Source: Tritrichomonas foetus
Taxonomy: Eukaryota; Parabasalia; Tritrichomonadida; Tritrichomonadidae
Reading direction: 5' to 3'
NCBI GenBank assembly: GCA_001839685.1
Contig: MLAK01001149.1
Coordinates: 62,471 to 126,470 of the forward strand
DNA length: 64,000 nucleotides
The stretch's first letter is position 1. Each line of letters starts with the position of its first letter. Positions 50,428 to 59,725 of this stretch are shown one piece after another. Position numbers and translations under genes: made by a program. A model generated the notes under the pieces. The model was not told the DNA's origin, did no database searches, and worked only from the letters and a program-made list of their open reading frames with translations.

Positions 50428-51063
50428 ATGAGCATTGTTTGTCAAGCTCTGAGCAAAGTTCGAGGCTATATTTACGCTTTTCAATCTCACCCATTCGTTA
50501 AGTTCTACGCCAGCGGATGCGTTTACCTTGAGCCGGTCACACTCTTATTTTCGTCATTCGTTATCGTCGACTTCTTTTACCGAGTTGCAAAAGGCTACAG
50601 ATATTACCACAAATCCGCTCAACAGAAAGTTAATACGTTCAACTTACTTCTCACCTTCGCGCCAATCATTATAAGCGCCATGTTTATTTTCACCGAAGAA
50701 GGCATCTCCAGCTGTCTTTTCGGATTCACTTTTGTTTCAGACGCACTTTCAATTTTATATCCTATCGTCGTCCAAAGAAAAGGCCATATTATCGGATCAT
50801 TTTTCCAAGTGACTCTTCTCTTCGGATCGCTCTACCACTACAAGTTCCAGTATATTTACTATTTCTTGCTTGCCATTCCGTTTGCATTCATCGTCTTCAA
50901 GAACGAAACAACTCAGATTGACCGATTCCGAAGATTTGTAATTGCTCCATACTTGGTCTGCTCTTTCCTTGGTATTATATTTTCGTATGACGATAAATCG
51001 ACAGTTTCATCAGCTATTGGAATTTTCGGTGGCGCTTTCATTGCAATGATCTTCAGCGATTAA
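50428..51063 (+). CDS. Polytopic membrane protein, about seven helices
   Basis: The 211-residue protein starts with ATG at 50428. After a 30-residue cytoplasmic-type start, hydrophobic segments occur at about 36-56, 70-90, 92-116, 122-140, 142-158, 168-186 and 192-210. It ends two residues after the last helix. There is no signal peptide and no recognised motif. Codon use is GC-richer than neighbours, as in highly expressed genes. An organelle or ER channel/transporter-like protein is plausible but not shown. Confidence 0.75.
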   Translation: MSIVCQALSKVRGYIYAFQSHPFVKFYASGCVYLEPVTLLFSSFVIVDFFYRVAKGYRYYHKSAQQKVNTFNLLLTFAPIIISAMFIFTEEGISSCLFGFTFVSDALSILYPIVVQRKGHIIGSFFQVTLLFGSLYHYKFQYIYYFLLAIPFAFIVFKNETTQIDRFRRFVIAPYLVCSFLGIIFSYDDKSTVSSAIGIFGGAFIAMIFSD

Positions 51064-51876
51064 AATAAATATTAAACAAGACTGTTGATTTTATTTTATC
51101 TTGCAGACACTGACTATTAATACTAAATTCTTTTTTCCTTCATTTTGATTTCTTTTTATAACTTTTCATTTTTGATTTTGATGATTTCATTTATTCGTTT
51201 CAACTTTCTTCATTTTTTTGTCCATAAGCATCCATGTCACCCATGGATGTTTGATGTTTATTTTCTCTCCAAAAGCCTTGTCAAAGTAACGTGTAGCCTT
51301 TTAGCAAGTAATTCTAAGTTAATCTATGCTCTTTATTCACATTATTGCATGCTTTCTAAAAACAAATGATAATTTTCAAACTGGCGTTTTTCTTTATTGA
51401 ATGTAACGAAATACTTTAATTGTTATGTACCATTATGCTACACCAACTACATATATGTAAAGAAATACTTTAACTATTTTGTTTTGCATGAAAATTTTTT
51501 GATTTCACCACATCAAAATTTCTCACTTCACCGGTGCTTTTTTGTCCATAAAGTGTCCATAAGGAGCACTCATACTGGTTTGTGTTTATGTTGAAGGTTA
51601 GAAAAATTTCTATCTAAATTCACTTTGAATAAGATTATTTGTGGAAGAAAATGATTGGTTTAATATTCTTTCAATAAAAAAAATTTTAAGCATGAATCCT
51701 AATTCATGAAAGTGATGAGAAATGATGAACGATTTTGTCGAGATGAGATGATCTTCACATCCGAAATGTAACCATATTTCTTTAAATTTTTGGAAATTAC
51801 TGATTAACTTTTTCTAAGTTGTTTTCCACTTTTTCTTAATTAGTTTTTTCCCAAAAAACAATTTTTTTTGCCATCA
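51064..51876. other. Intergenic stretch between two plus-strand genes
   Basis: About 800 bases, T-rich. Two short similar patches with TTTTTTGTCCATAA (near 51217 and 51539) and two copies of GAAATACTTTAA (near 51408 and 51463) hint at old duplications. ORFs of 65-74 codons are Phe-rich and judged to be chance. No RNA gene. Confidence 0.4.
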
Positions 51877-52542
51877 ATGGATGATACCTTAATTGACGCA
51901 ACTGTGGATTCTGTTAAGAAACAATTCGACAATGATTTAAGACTTTTCATTGCATATCACGAACAACAGTGGAAAGATCAATATCAGCAATTTATGGAAG
52001 AAAAAGAAGAGCTCGCAAAAGCCCATAATCAAGAGCTCGAAGAATTGAAACAACGACATAAAGAAGAGCTCGAGCACGAAAAGCAACTTCTCGAACGAAA
52101 GCGCCAAATGATAAGCGAAGTAAAAAGATTAGAAGCAGCCGCTCTCAATCAACTTCCAACCAGTTCCTTCGAAAATTACCAGCAAGAAGATCCAGTCGAT
52201 TCCAACAGCGGCCAAAATTCAGCTTTCATCAATGAAAATAATAATGAATTCATTGTTGCCAATTTTGAAAACGAGTTCAGAGACATTCTTGGAAAGTATC
52301 ATGAAATCCGAGACGAAATGGCAGAGTTGCCCGAGAAGTCGAGAAATCAAGAAGATTATCAAAAGCTTTTGGCGATTAACAGAAAGCAGCTCGACTACTT
52401 TGAATCTGCAATGAAGAACATGAGGAAGAGAGTTGGAAGAGAATCAAGCAGGTTCAACGATTTGGTGAAGGAGATGGATGATTCCTTTAAAGTGCTATTT
52501 GACACATATAAGGATGCTGTAAATTTCAAAGACAATTTATGA
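51877..52542 (+). CDS. Coiled-coil protein of unknown function
   Basis: The 221-residue protein starts with ATG at 51877; an in-frame TTG three codons earlier is ignored. A strong coiled coil covers about residues 15-90, rich in Glu, Lys and Gln (KEELAKAHNQELEELKQ). A polar linker (90-125) precedes a second helical segment (about 125-220) with GKYHEIRDEMAEL and KNMRKRVGRESSRF. No membrane segment. The family is not recognised; a cytoskeletal or vesicle-traffic adaptor role would be speculation. Confidence 0.75.
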   Translation: MDDTLIDATVDSVKKQFDNDLRLFIAYHEQQWKDQYQQFMEEKEELAKAHNQELEELKQRHKEELEHEKQLLERKRQMISEVKRLEAAALNQLPTSSFENYQQEDPVDSNSGQNSAFINENNNEFIVANFENEFRDILGKYHEIRDEMAELPEKSRNQEDYQKLLAINRKQLDYFESAMKNMRKRVGRESSRFNDLVKEMDDSFKVLFDTYKDAVNFKDNL

Positions 52543-52730
52543 TTTATTTATAAACCACCGATATTGTTAACAACTACTTTCTTTCTTTCTTTTTCACATT
52601 TTTTCCGATTTTGAATTCTTTCGTAAAATTAAAGACTGAATTCATTTCGTGATCTCAAAAAGAAGCGAAAATGCATGAATATATCTAAATTCTAATGACT
52701 TCTCGTTTCATCAATATTAATTATGAGTTG
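52543..52730. other. 3' flank of the coiled-coil gene
   Basis: T-rich stretch leading into the 20-bp minisatellite. Nothing else recognised. Confidence 0.3.
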
Positions 52731-52978
52731 AACATCATTTATTTCATCACAGAATCATTTATTTCATCACAACATCATTTATTTTATCACAATATCATTT
52801 ATTTCATCACAACATCACTTATTTCATCACAACATCATTTATCTCATCAAAACATCATTTATTTCATCAAAACATCATTTATTTCATTAAAACATCATTT
52901 ATTTCATCACAATATTATTTATCTCATCACAATATCATTTATCTCATCACAATATCATTTATTTCATCACAACATCGT
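52731..52978 (+). repeat. 20-bp minisatellite, about 12 copies
   Basis: Units follow AACATCATTTATTTCATCAC with a few substitutions, in phase over 248 bases. The 115-codon ORF that overlaps it (Ser/His/Ile-rich) is a product of the repeat, not a gene. Confidence 0.95.
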
Positions 52979-53318
52979 TCATATTGACACTATTAAATTC
53001 AAGTTTACTTTTTATTGCATGAATAGATTTCATGAAATGTGAAATTGGATAAAAATATGATTGAGATTATTAAATAGAAAAATTAAACGAGTGTTCCTCT
53101 GCATGATGAACAAACATGAAAAAGTTTTCGACCAAGTTTCGTTAATTATTCTGATGAATTTCTGGTTCACCTTTTTGTCGCAAGTTATGACTCGTAATGA
53201 AGAGGAATATACACGCGAAAATAAAAGAAAAAGAGATCATTAATTTTATCACACATCAACATAGTTTATAAAAGTAAGAAAAATCATAAAATTCAGAAAA
53301 AACATTTCTCACATTTTT
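52979..53318. other. Intergenic stretch beyond the minisatellite
   Basis: About 340 AT-rich bases to the stop of the SPATA17-like gene. A 60-codon plus-strand ORF (53061-53243) has no recognisable content. Nothing called. Confidence 0.35.
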
Positions 53319-53960
53319 TCAGGTTTTTCCAATGCTTGGAATGACAAGTTTGGCCTTGTTTACATTCTTTATAAAGTTCTCAATTGCAGGCATTGCTTCT
53401 GCGTCTTTCGTGAAGGCCGGAGGCTGGAAAATTGAAGGAATTGCTGCGGTCGACACAAGATGGTGTTGTTTGAGGGCGTTTCTTTTCTGAATTCGTTTTT
53501 CTCTCTTGAAAGTGGCTCTTCTTTCGTTTTCGTTGGTTTCTGCGTAATGATCGTCGAGTTCCCTCCGCATTTGCTCATTGACATCTTTCACCTGCTGGAG
53601 GTATCTTTGCTGCTTATAGTAATCGAAGATATGTCTCCTACTGTCATAGCCGCGCCAGCACCTCTGAATTTGTGTTGCTTGCCGATTGAAATATTCTATC
53701 CTCTCTTTTCGAGCTTTTTCAACTCGAAGACACTGGACGAGAATCTGGGCTTGATGTTTTCTGAATGTTCGTTGTATTATCGTAGCCATTTTATTTCGGT
53801 GTGACAGTTTTTTCCTTAATTGATATTGTTTCCATGTCATTTGAATGCGAATAGCGGCCATGAATTCCTTCTCTCGATGCTTTTGGGCCTCGTCAATCAT
53901 CGCAAAGTATTTGTCTGCAAGAGAATTGCGTTGTCGGTAAAATTCGGCGAAAGCTGACAT
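53319..53960 (-). CDS. SPATA17: IQ-motif protein, SPATA17-like
   Basis: The 213-residue protein matches human SPATA17 over its N-terminal half. Three IQ motifs bind calmodulin-type light chains: AIRIQMTWKQYQLRKKL (about 36-52), ATIIQRTFRKHQ (about 60-71) and ATQIQRCWRGYDSRRHIF (about 96-113). After the third, YYKQQRYLQQVKDVNEQM and the HHLVSTAAIPSIFQPP line follow the human protein's YYYLKEYLKVVSETNDAI and STKQIPGIYNSPF. SPATA17 is linked to the axonemal central pair and sperm motility, which suits a flagellate. It is shorter than the human protein (361), ending soon after the conserved block. Start ATG at 53958-53960; stop TGA. Confidence 0.85.
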   Translation of the reverse strand: MSAFAEFYRQRNSLADKYFAMIDEAQKHREKEFMAAIRIQMTWKQYQLRKKLSHRNKMATIIQRTFRKHQAQILVQCLRVEKARKERIEYFNRQATQIQRCWRGYDSRRHIFDYYKQQRYLQQVKDVNEQMRRELDDHYAETNENERRATFKREKRIQKRNALKQHHLVSTAAIPSIFQPPAFTKDAEAMPAIENFIKNVNKAKLVIPSIGKT

Positions 53961-54030
53961 TTATACGTTACATATATCGGATTTTTATTATATCACATGT
54001 CATGCTACAAGACTTTTTATATCAAATGTC

Positions 54031-55908
54031 ATGATTTCACTCTTTGTGATTTTAGCATATTTTACTGCTTCAACTGTTCTAGGGTATTTAATTGTATTAT
54101 TATTCCTTAGAAAGTCATGGCAGATTTGTACGCACATTTTTTCAGGATGGATCATTGGACAAATATTATGTTCATTTTTATTGTTTTTGTTTACTTTTAT
54201 ATCATCAATTACAATAGAAATTTTGGTTTCTTTGATTTTGGTTGAAATGGGAATTTCATTTTTCATATTTTTATACTTATGGAATAATTTTGATCATTCT
54301 CTCTTTGAAATTTCGTTTGAAGAGTCATTTTCATATTATTTTTCTATTCTTACTATTGCAGTGATTTCATATGTATATTTATCGAATATATATTCGAATG
54401 TTCCTTATTCAGTTCCATTTATTTCGATTCCAACTTTTGATGAAGAGCTTTCTTTCATTTCTTCTGTTTTATATGGAATCAATTCTAAAAAGGCAGATAT
54501 TTCAATCTTAAATAACACATCAAAATTCAATTTATTTAATGCATCAAAATGTTATTTTAATAAAATATTTGATCAAATTTTATTCAATGACCCTTTCAAT
54601 ATGAAAGAAAAATACAAACAGCCAACAATTCCTCTACTGTATGTTGTTGGATGTTGTGCTTTGGGATTGCCAATTAATGACGCTTTATTTATTATTCATT
54701 TTCTCAATATTTTAGCAACAACGGCTTTTTTATTTTATTTTGCAACTCTTCAAGGAGGAAAAAGGTTCCTTTTTATTATTTGTATGATGTTGAATGGAGG
54801 GTGGGCTTTCTTTAGATTTTTCTTTATTTATGATTCTTCCTGTGACTTTATATTTAATAATGGTTATCGAACGCACTTACCTATATATCATTTCTTAACA
54901 CATCATTTAAGTTTCTCTTTATCTTCATCGTATTCAATACCACTAGCCATTCTTTCATTATGTTATTCTGAAAATGAGTTATCAGATGTTAATTCATATT
55001 TGTTTGGTGGATTTTTAGCTTCACTAATTCCAAATTTCTTAACTTCAATTTCTGTATTTGCAATTTCATTTTGTCATCCAAATTGTGTAAAAATAATTTT
55101 TCCATTTCTAGTTTCATTGATTCCAAAAATTCTAAAAGAAAATTTGATTGTTCAGCCAGTTTGGAGAGAATTTCAAAATGAAGGATATTATTTTTCCCAT
55201 TTATTAATCTGGTTTGAATCTTTTGGACCTGTTTTTTTGGCTACTATTCATTTATTATTTAATTATAAAGATAAATCATTTTATCATTTATTTTTATCAA
55301 GACTTTCCTTGTTTCTTCTGCTGAATATTATCCGTGATGGAAATGATATTTATGAAACTTCAATTGCAATTAATTCTGTTTTCCTTCCTTTCATTATCCT
55401 CTATTCACTCGAATCACTTTTTAATATTAAATATTATTTTTCTAAAAATGGGTCATTGAAAGGATTTGTTAATGCAATTGTTGGTATAGTTATTTTCACT
55501 TATATAGCTGGTGGAGGAATCAATATAATCAAAACTCGAGAAAATACAATTGAAGTTTTAAATGAATATGATCTGAGATTGAGTGAATATATCAATGATA
55601 ATATAAATACGAATGAAACATTTTATGTATTAAATCCAAAATCAATGAATCCAATTACAATATTACTTGGAAGACAACTGTTCATGGGAAATACAACATT
55701 TGTTTGGAAACGAGGTGGTGATATTCAATTTGCACTTTCTGATTTTTTGGAAATAGATCAAAGTGGAAATATTTCGAGCATTCTCAAAAAATACAATTTT
55801 CATTATCTCTTAATACATAATGAAATCAAAGAAGATGCGTTTAATTTATCTTTGACCTGTTTCCGAACTTTGTTTTCGAATGAAAAATGGAATCTTTATA
55901 CAACATAA
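54031..55908 (+). CDS. Polytopic membrane protein, GT-C glycosyltransferase-like
   Basis: The 625-residue protein has about 12 hydrophobic helices between residues 1 and 490 and a globular C-terminal part of about 120 residues, the usual layout of GT-C enzymes, which move sugars from lipid carriers in the ER or plasma membrane. A short acidic patch (FDEELSF, about 132) after the fourth helix sits where GT-C proteins carry their catalytic acids. The C-terminal GRQLFMGNTTFVWKRGGD resembles the GR-x-x-x-x-G-x-x-x-x-W-x-x-G line of bacterial membrane transferases. Both points are suggestive only. Start ATG at 54031, 70 bases from the divergent SPATA17-like ATG. N-x-S/T sites are frequent. Confidence 0.6.
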   Translation: MISLFVILAYFTASTVLGYLIVLLFLRKSWQICTHIFSGWIIGQILCSFLLFLFTFISSITIEILVSLILVEMGISFFIFLYLWNNFDHSLFEISFEESFSYYFSILTIAVISYVYLSNIYSNVPYSVPFISIPTFDEELSFISSVLYGINSKKADISILNNTSKFNLFNASKCYFNKIFDQILFNDPFNMKEKYKQPTIPLLYVVGCCALGLPINDALFIIHFLNILATTAFLFYFATLQGGKRFLFIICMMLNGGWAFFRFFFIYDSSCDFIFNNGYRTHLPIYHFLTHHLSFSLSSSYSIPLAILSLCYSENELSDVNSYLFGGFLASLIPNFLTSISVFAISFCHPNCVKIIFPFLVSLIPKILKENLIVQPVWREFQNEGYYFSHLLIWFESFGPVFLATIHLLFNYKDKSFYHLFLSRLSLFLLLNIIRDGNDIYETSIAINSVFLPFIILYSLESLFNIKYYFSKNGSLKGFVNAIVGIVIFTYIAGGGINIIKTRENTIEVLNEYDLRLSEYINDNINTNETFYVLNPKSMNPITILLGRQLFMGNTTFVWKRGGDIQFALSDFLEIDQSGNISSILKKYNFHYLLIHNEIKEDAFNLSLTCFRTLFSNEKWNLYTT

Positions 55909-56003
55909 AAACAATTGTTCTTTGAATAAAAAATATATATAAGCATTTATAAATAGGTGAAAAGTTAGTAATATGGAATAATTTTATAAATAAACAACAA
56001 TAA

Positions 56004-59000
56004 TTAAAACCAATTTGGAAATTCATCATCGAATGATGGAAACAGTGACGGATTGTCAAATGTTGATTGAAATGTGTTATCATGTGTATCCGGTGGAGAA
56101 TAGGTATTCTGTGGCTGATAAATAATTGGCGGCTCAGGTTCCTGAATCTCAAATCCATAATAGAGTGGATCTTTCACAGCTCTAAAAACTTGTGGCGGAA
56201 TATTTACAATAATAAACTTATTTATTTCATCTGGTACTTTCTCTAAATTTTCTCGAATTCTCTGATGTATTGCTTCTTGTAGCGTATTTTCTTCATCATG
56301 CATACTTTTGTCATTGCTGAAGCATAACAAAAAGTTAAAAACATCAATGACTGGCTCAAGTACAGCACTTTTCAATGCAAATAAATGAGGAATCCATTCC
56401 AAAACTTTGTCTGCAATCATTGGTAAAATTTCAATGTTTGTCGGAAACCTTGAAACAAAAACAGCAAAGACAGAAGCAGCTAACCTTGCGTATTGCTCAA
56501 ATTGAATTTCATCGATACTATATTTACAAATACTTTCACATAAAGCTTCAAATGGTTTTTCAGTAATTACCATCAGTGCAGGATTCAAAAATGTAATCAT
56601 CATTGGACTTAGTGATATTTTTCTGGTTCTTAAATCATTGATCGTATTTTCAACTATTACCTTCGAAAAAGTAATATTGTTACATAATAAAACCCAACAA
56701 TTTAAATAAACTAATGTTTTTTCATCACCCTCAACTGCATGATATAAAAGTGATGAAAACATGGAAATTAATGTGAATCTATAATTAGTAAAAGCTTCTT
56801 TATCAGGTTGAACAGCTGTCACTGGGAATCCTGGAGCAAAGCAAGGGCGAAGCATTAACCAAAGTGTCCAAAATGTTGATGTTGTTCGGGTAACGTTGTC
56901 TCTGAAATAATAAAAAACATCAACAAAATCGATAGCTTGCATTTGAGTTGGAAGTAATGAAAATAAAGCTGCAGGATAAGTCAATCCAGTTGAATTCAAA
57001 GTATCTTTAGATTCAATACATTTTAATGTTTCATCAGTAATAATTGGCGGTGGGAAAGATCGAAGAATTAATAAAAGTTCTGTTAATGGATTTCTTTCCA
57101 ATGCAAAAGATTGAATAAAACCTTTTACAATACTCTCTGTTAAAATATTTTCCACACTGAATAATTCAGGTGATTCTTTGATAATTTTTAAGAAAATGTA
57201 AATCAACATTAATGCCGAAGGTTGTGGCTCATCTCTTCTTTTCGGCTTTTTACATTTTTTGAAAATCGTTTCTAAGAATAAACTTGGTTCAACAATTTTC
57301 AAATGCATGGTTTTAGTGAAGAATGATTCAAGTATTGATTTAACTTTTTGATTTTCAGCAAAATGATGTTCATCAACAATAACAGAAATCATCATTTTTA
57401 TAAAGAATTGAGATGGCCTTGTTATGCACATTGATTGTGAAAATTCAAAGAAAAAGTTTAACAGACAATCAACAGTTAATAATGGATAAATAAACAAATC
57501 GCGTAAGAAAATTGACATTGTTTGAGAAAAGTCATTAATAGTTTTAACCGCAAAAAATGCATCATAAATATGTAGGCTACAAAAATAAGAATATTTGTAA
57601 AAAAGACTAGAAATTTGTTCACCATTAATTTGAATATTCTTTAAATTTTTGGAAATATCATTAATTTTACTTTTTGATGACGTTTTCGCTGAACTGGATT
57701 TATAATGATCATGAAGGAATCCAACTAGATCCAGGCACACAGGATTATTCGTTTGTGCACAAAGATATTGAGTTAATGAAGCTAAAGCTTTATGTGTTGA
57801 AAAACAAGGAATTACACTTTCAATAACTGATTTTATTTCAATAGTAAATTGAGAATTTTCGATTTCATTTTCCATTCTTTTAAAAAGAGGTACAATCAAA
57901 TTAGGTGTTCCAATTTTGTTCATTAATTTGACCGAATTCTGAAAAGATTTAGAATGTTTAGTGAGCCAGATTGATATTTGGTATCGAAAAACATAAGGTA
58001 AACTTAAAATTAAATCAGAACTATTATAAATATCCCCAAATATTTGATTCAATATTTCATTGAAATTAAAATCAGAATATAATTTATTTATCGCAAAATC
58101 TAATTGCTCCAAATCTGAACGAACTTGGCTAGCACATGGTAAATTGCTTATTACTACTTTCGTTTCTTCTTTCTTGCTATTAAAGTAGCCAGTTATCACA
58201 ATTGTACGAATAAAATCATGGTATCTGAAAAATTTGTATTCTTGTAATTCAGCAAACAAAAATGCGAAATTTTGAATCCTGTTGACATTTTCATATAAAA
58301 TTTTAATGAACTTTAATAAAGGAAATTCAATTTTCTTAATGTCTGTAATTAATATATTTATCATAAATGCAACAATTGATGAAACTGCAGGTAAATGATG
58401 ATCAAACCAAAGTAAAGATTTACACATTGTTAAAACATGTTCTTCAATTTGTTTATCATCTGATAAAATAACCATCTTCCGAATATCTGAATCAAAGGAG
58501 TCAGTCGCAAAATATGGATAACCCAAAAATAAAATATTTCGTAATACTGAAGAAAAAGCAAGCTGTGAAATTGTTAAATTGTAAATTGCCGTAACCCTTC
58601 GTTTGAGTTCTGGTGTTAAAAGCCGATCAAGAAATTCTTGAAAAGTGTTTTCTTGTAATTGGGAAATTATTGAAAACTGAATCAATTGAGTTTTATTTAA
58701 AAGTAATTCATTTTTTAATGCATTTATATAGTTTTGTACATTATGAGTATTAAAAGCATAGCATAATAAAGAATGAGTCTTTAATATTTCTTTCTTAAAA
58801 ATAATAAGGTTTTCTGGATTTAGGTTTTGAATCATCCAAATAATAAAACGACTATGATCAACTAAATTTCGAGTGTAAAGCGCATAACCAAATTTTGAAA
58901 AATAATTTGGATCAGTTAATGAATATTTTGGGTCAGAAATTAATTCATTTGTTATAATTTCAGGTGAAACAAATTTCTCTTTTGCGTAGTTGTGAATAGC

Positions 59001-59402
59001 CCATGCTGCCCGGTCAGGTGGAATTTTCATATCGATACATTCAGAGATCAATCGATTTAATTCGAGAAATTCAAAGCTGGGAATTGGAACAAGCGAATAT
59101 AAAGAAACCGTTGGATCAGCTAAAAGTCGAATCCAAAGCGATCCATTTTTGGAATGGAGATTCGGGGGAGAACCTTCATCGAGTAAATCTGTTTGTAATT
59201 TCGATATTTTTGGAATGTTTTGGGACATTGTGTCGAGCATTTGCTGTAATTCGGACATATCTGATACGAATGGCGAATCAAATCCGACAAATAACGTTCT
59301 CAACGTGTCTGTTATTTCGAATTTGGGTAGAATTCTGTTTTTATCTGTTGGTGGAGGCCTTATAAATGGATTTAACACAAATTGTTGAGTAAGGGACTCC
59401 AT
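56004..59402 (-). CDS. Large helical protein, weakly MED12-like (Mediator kinase module)
   Basis: The 1,132-residue protein is started at ATG 59400-59402; a TTG ten codons upstream is in frame. It is helical throughout, with a disordered Pro/Asp/Phe tail (IYQPQNTYSPPD to FPNWF). Residues about 125-215 echo the MED12 start: IPPDRAAWAIHNYAKE recalls the phrase that ends WFIK, and HSRFIIWMIQNLNPE, about 50 residues further, recalls HEFLTWVLECFEKIRPGE. MED12 activates the CDK8 module of Mediator. The match is by eye over a short region only. A different HEAT-type helical protein is the main alternative. The start is preceded by the shared promoter motif at 59417-59429. Confidence 0.65.
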   Translation of the reverse strand: MESLTQQFVLNPFIRPPPTDKNRILPKFEITDTLRTLFVGFDSPFVSDMSELQQMLDTMSQNIPKISKLQTDLLDEGSPPNLHSKNGSLWIRLLADPTVSLYSLVPIPSFEFLELNRLISECIDMKIPPDRAAWAIHNYAKEKFVSPEIITNELISDPKYSLTDPNYFSKFGYALYTRNLVDHSRFIIWMIQNLNPENLIIFKKEILKTHSLLCYAFNTHNVQNYINALKNELLLNKTQLIQFSIISQLQENTFQEFLDRLLTPELKRRVTAIYNLTISQLAFSSVLRNILFLGYPYFATDSFDSDIRKMVILSDDKQIEEHVLTMCKSLLWFDHHLPAVSSIVAFMINILITDIKKIEFPLLKFIKILYENVNRIQNFAFLFAELQEYKFFRYHDFIRTIVITGYFNSKKEETKVVISNLPCASQVRSDLEQLDFAINKLYSDFNFNEILNQIFGDIYNSSDLILSLPYVFRYQISIWLTKHSKSFQNSVKLMNKIGTPNLIVPLFKRMENEIENSQFTIEIKSVIESVIPCFSTHKALASLTQYLCAQTNNPVCLDLVGFLHDHYKSSSAKTSSKSKINDISKNLKNIQINGEQISSLFYKYSYFCSLHIYDAFFAVKTINDFSQTMSIFLRDLFIYPLLTVDCLLNFFFEFSQSMCITRPSQFFIKMMISVIVDEHHFAENQKVKSILESFFTKTMHLKIVEPSLFLETIFKKCKKPKRRDEPQPSALMLIYIFLKIIKESPELFSVENILTESIVKGFIQSFALERNPLTELLLILRSFPPPIITDETLKCIESKDTLNSTGLTYPAALFSLLPTQMQAIDFVDVFYYFRDNVTRTTSTFWTLWLMLRPCFAPGFPVTAVQPDKEAFTNYRFTLISMFSSLLYHAVEGDEKTLVYLNCWVLLCNNITFSKVIVENTINDLRTRKISLSPMMITFLNPALMVITEKPFEALCESICKYSIDEIQFEQYARLAASVFAVFVSRFPTNIEILPMIADKVLEWIPHLFALKSAVLEPVIDVFNFLLCFSNDKSMHDEENTLQEAIHQRIRENLEKVPDEINKFIIVNIPPQVFRAVKDPLYYGFEIQEPEPPIIYQPQNTYSPPDTHDNTFQSTFDNPSLFPSFDDEFPNWF

Positions 59403-59725
59403 TTTTTTCAGATTTACCGCGGAAATTGACAAAGTCTGTTAAAATATCGAAGCTGATAAATCGAACAAATATATATTGAAATTAGTATATTTCAAATTTT
59501 TGAAAAGAAAAGCTGCTTGATAAATTATTTCATTCTCTCAGAAAAGATGCATTCATTTAGCAAGTCTAATCGATGGAGCATAGGCTAAGATTTAAAATGA
59601 TGGGGTAAGGAAAAGAATGATAGAAAAAAGAATAAATGAATGAATGAAAAATTGGTAAAAAAAAAATAGAAGTAAGTGAAAGATATACTTGTTTATAAAA
59701 TTAGTATCTTATGCTATTAGTTTAT
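59403..59725. other. Intergenic stretch between two minus-strand genes
   Basis: About 320 bases with a GAATGAATGAATGAA patch near 59630 and a promoter motif at 59417-59429. Otherwise nothing recognised. Confidence 0.4.
59417..59429 (-). promoter_or_regulatory. Initiator-like motif upstream of the MED12-like gene
   Basis: On the minus strand TCAATTTCCGCGG lies 14 bases before the chosen ATG. It supports the ATG at 59402 over the upstream TTG, which would overlap the motif. Confidence 0.45.

Noticed and set aside
52731..52978. CRISPR-like array
   Set aside because: The units are directly tandem with no unique spacers, and the window is eukaryotic.
52695..53042. 115-codon ORF rich in Ser, His and Ile
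   Set aside because: It is a translation of the 20-bp minisatellite; 20 is not a multiple of three and no gene signal exists outside the repeat.
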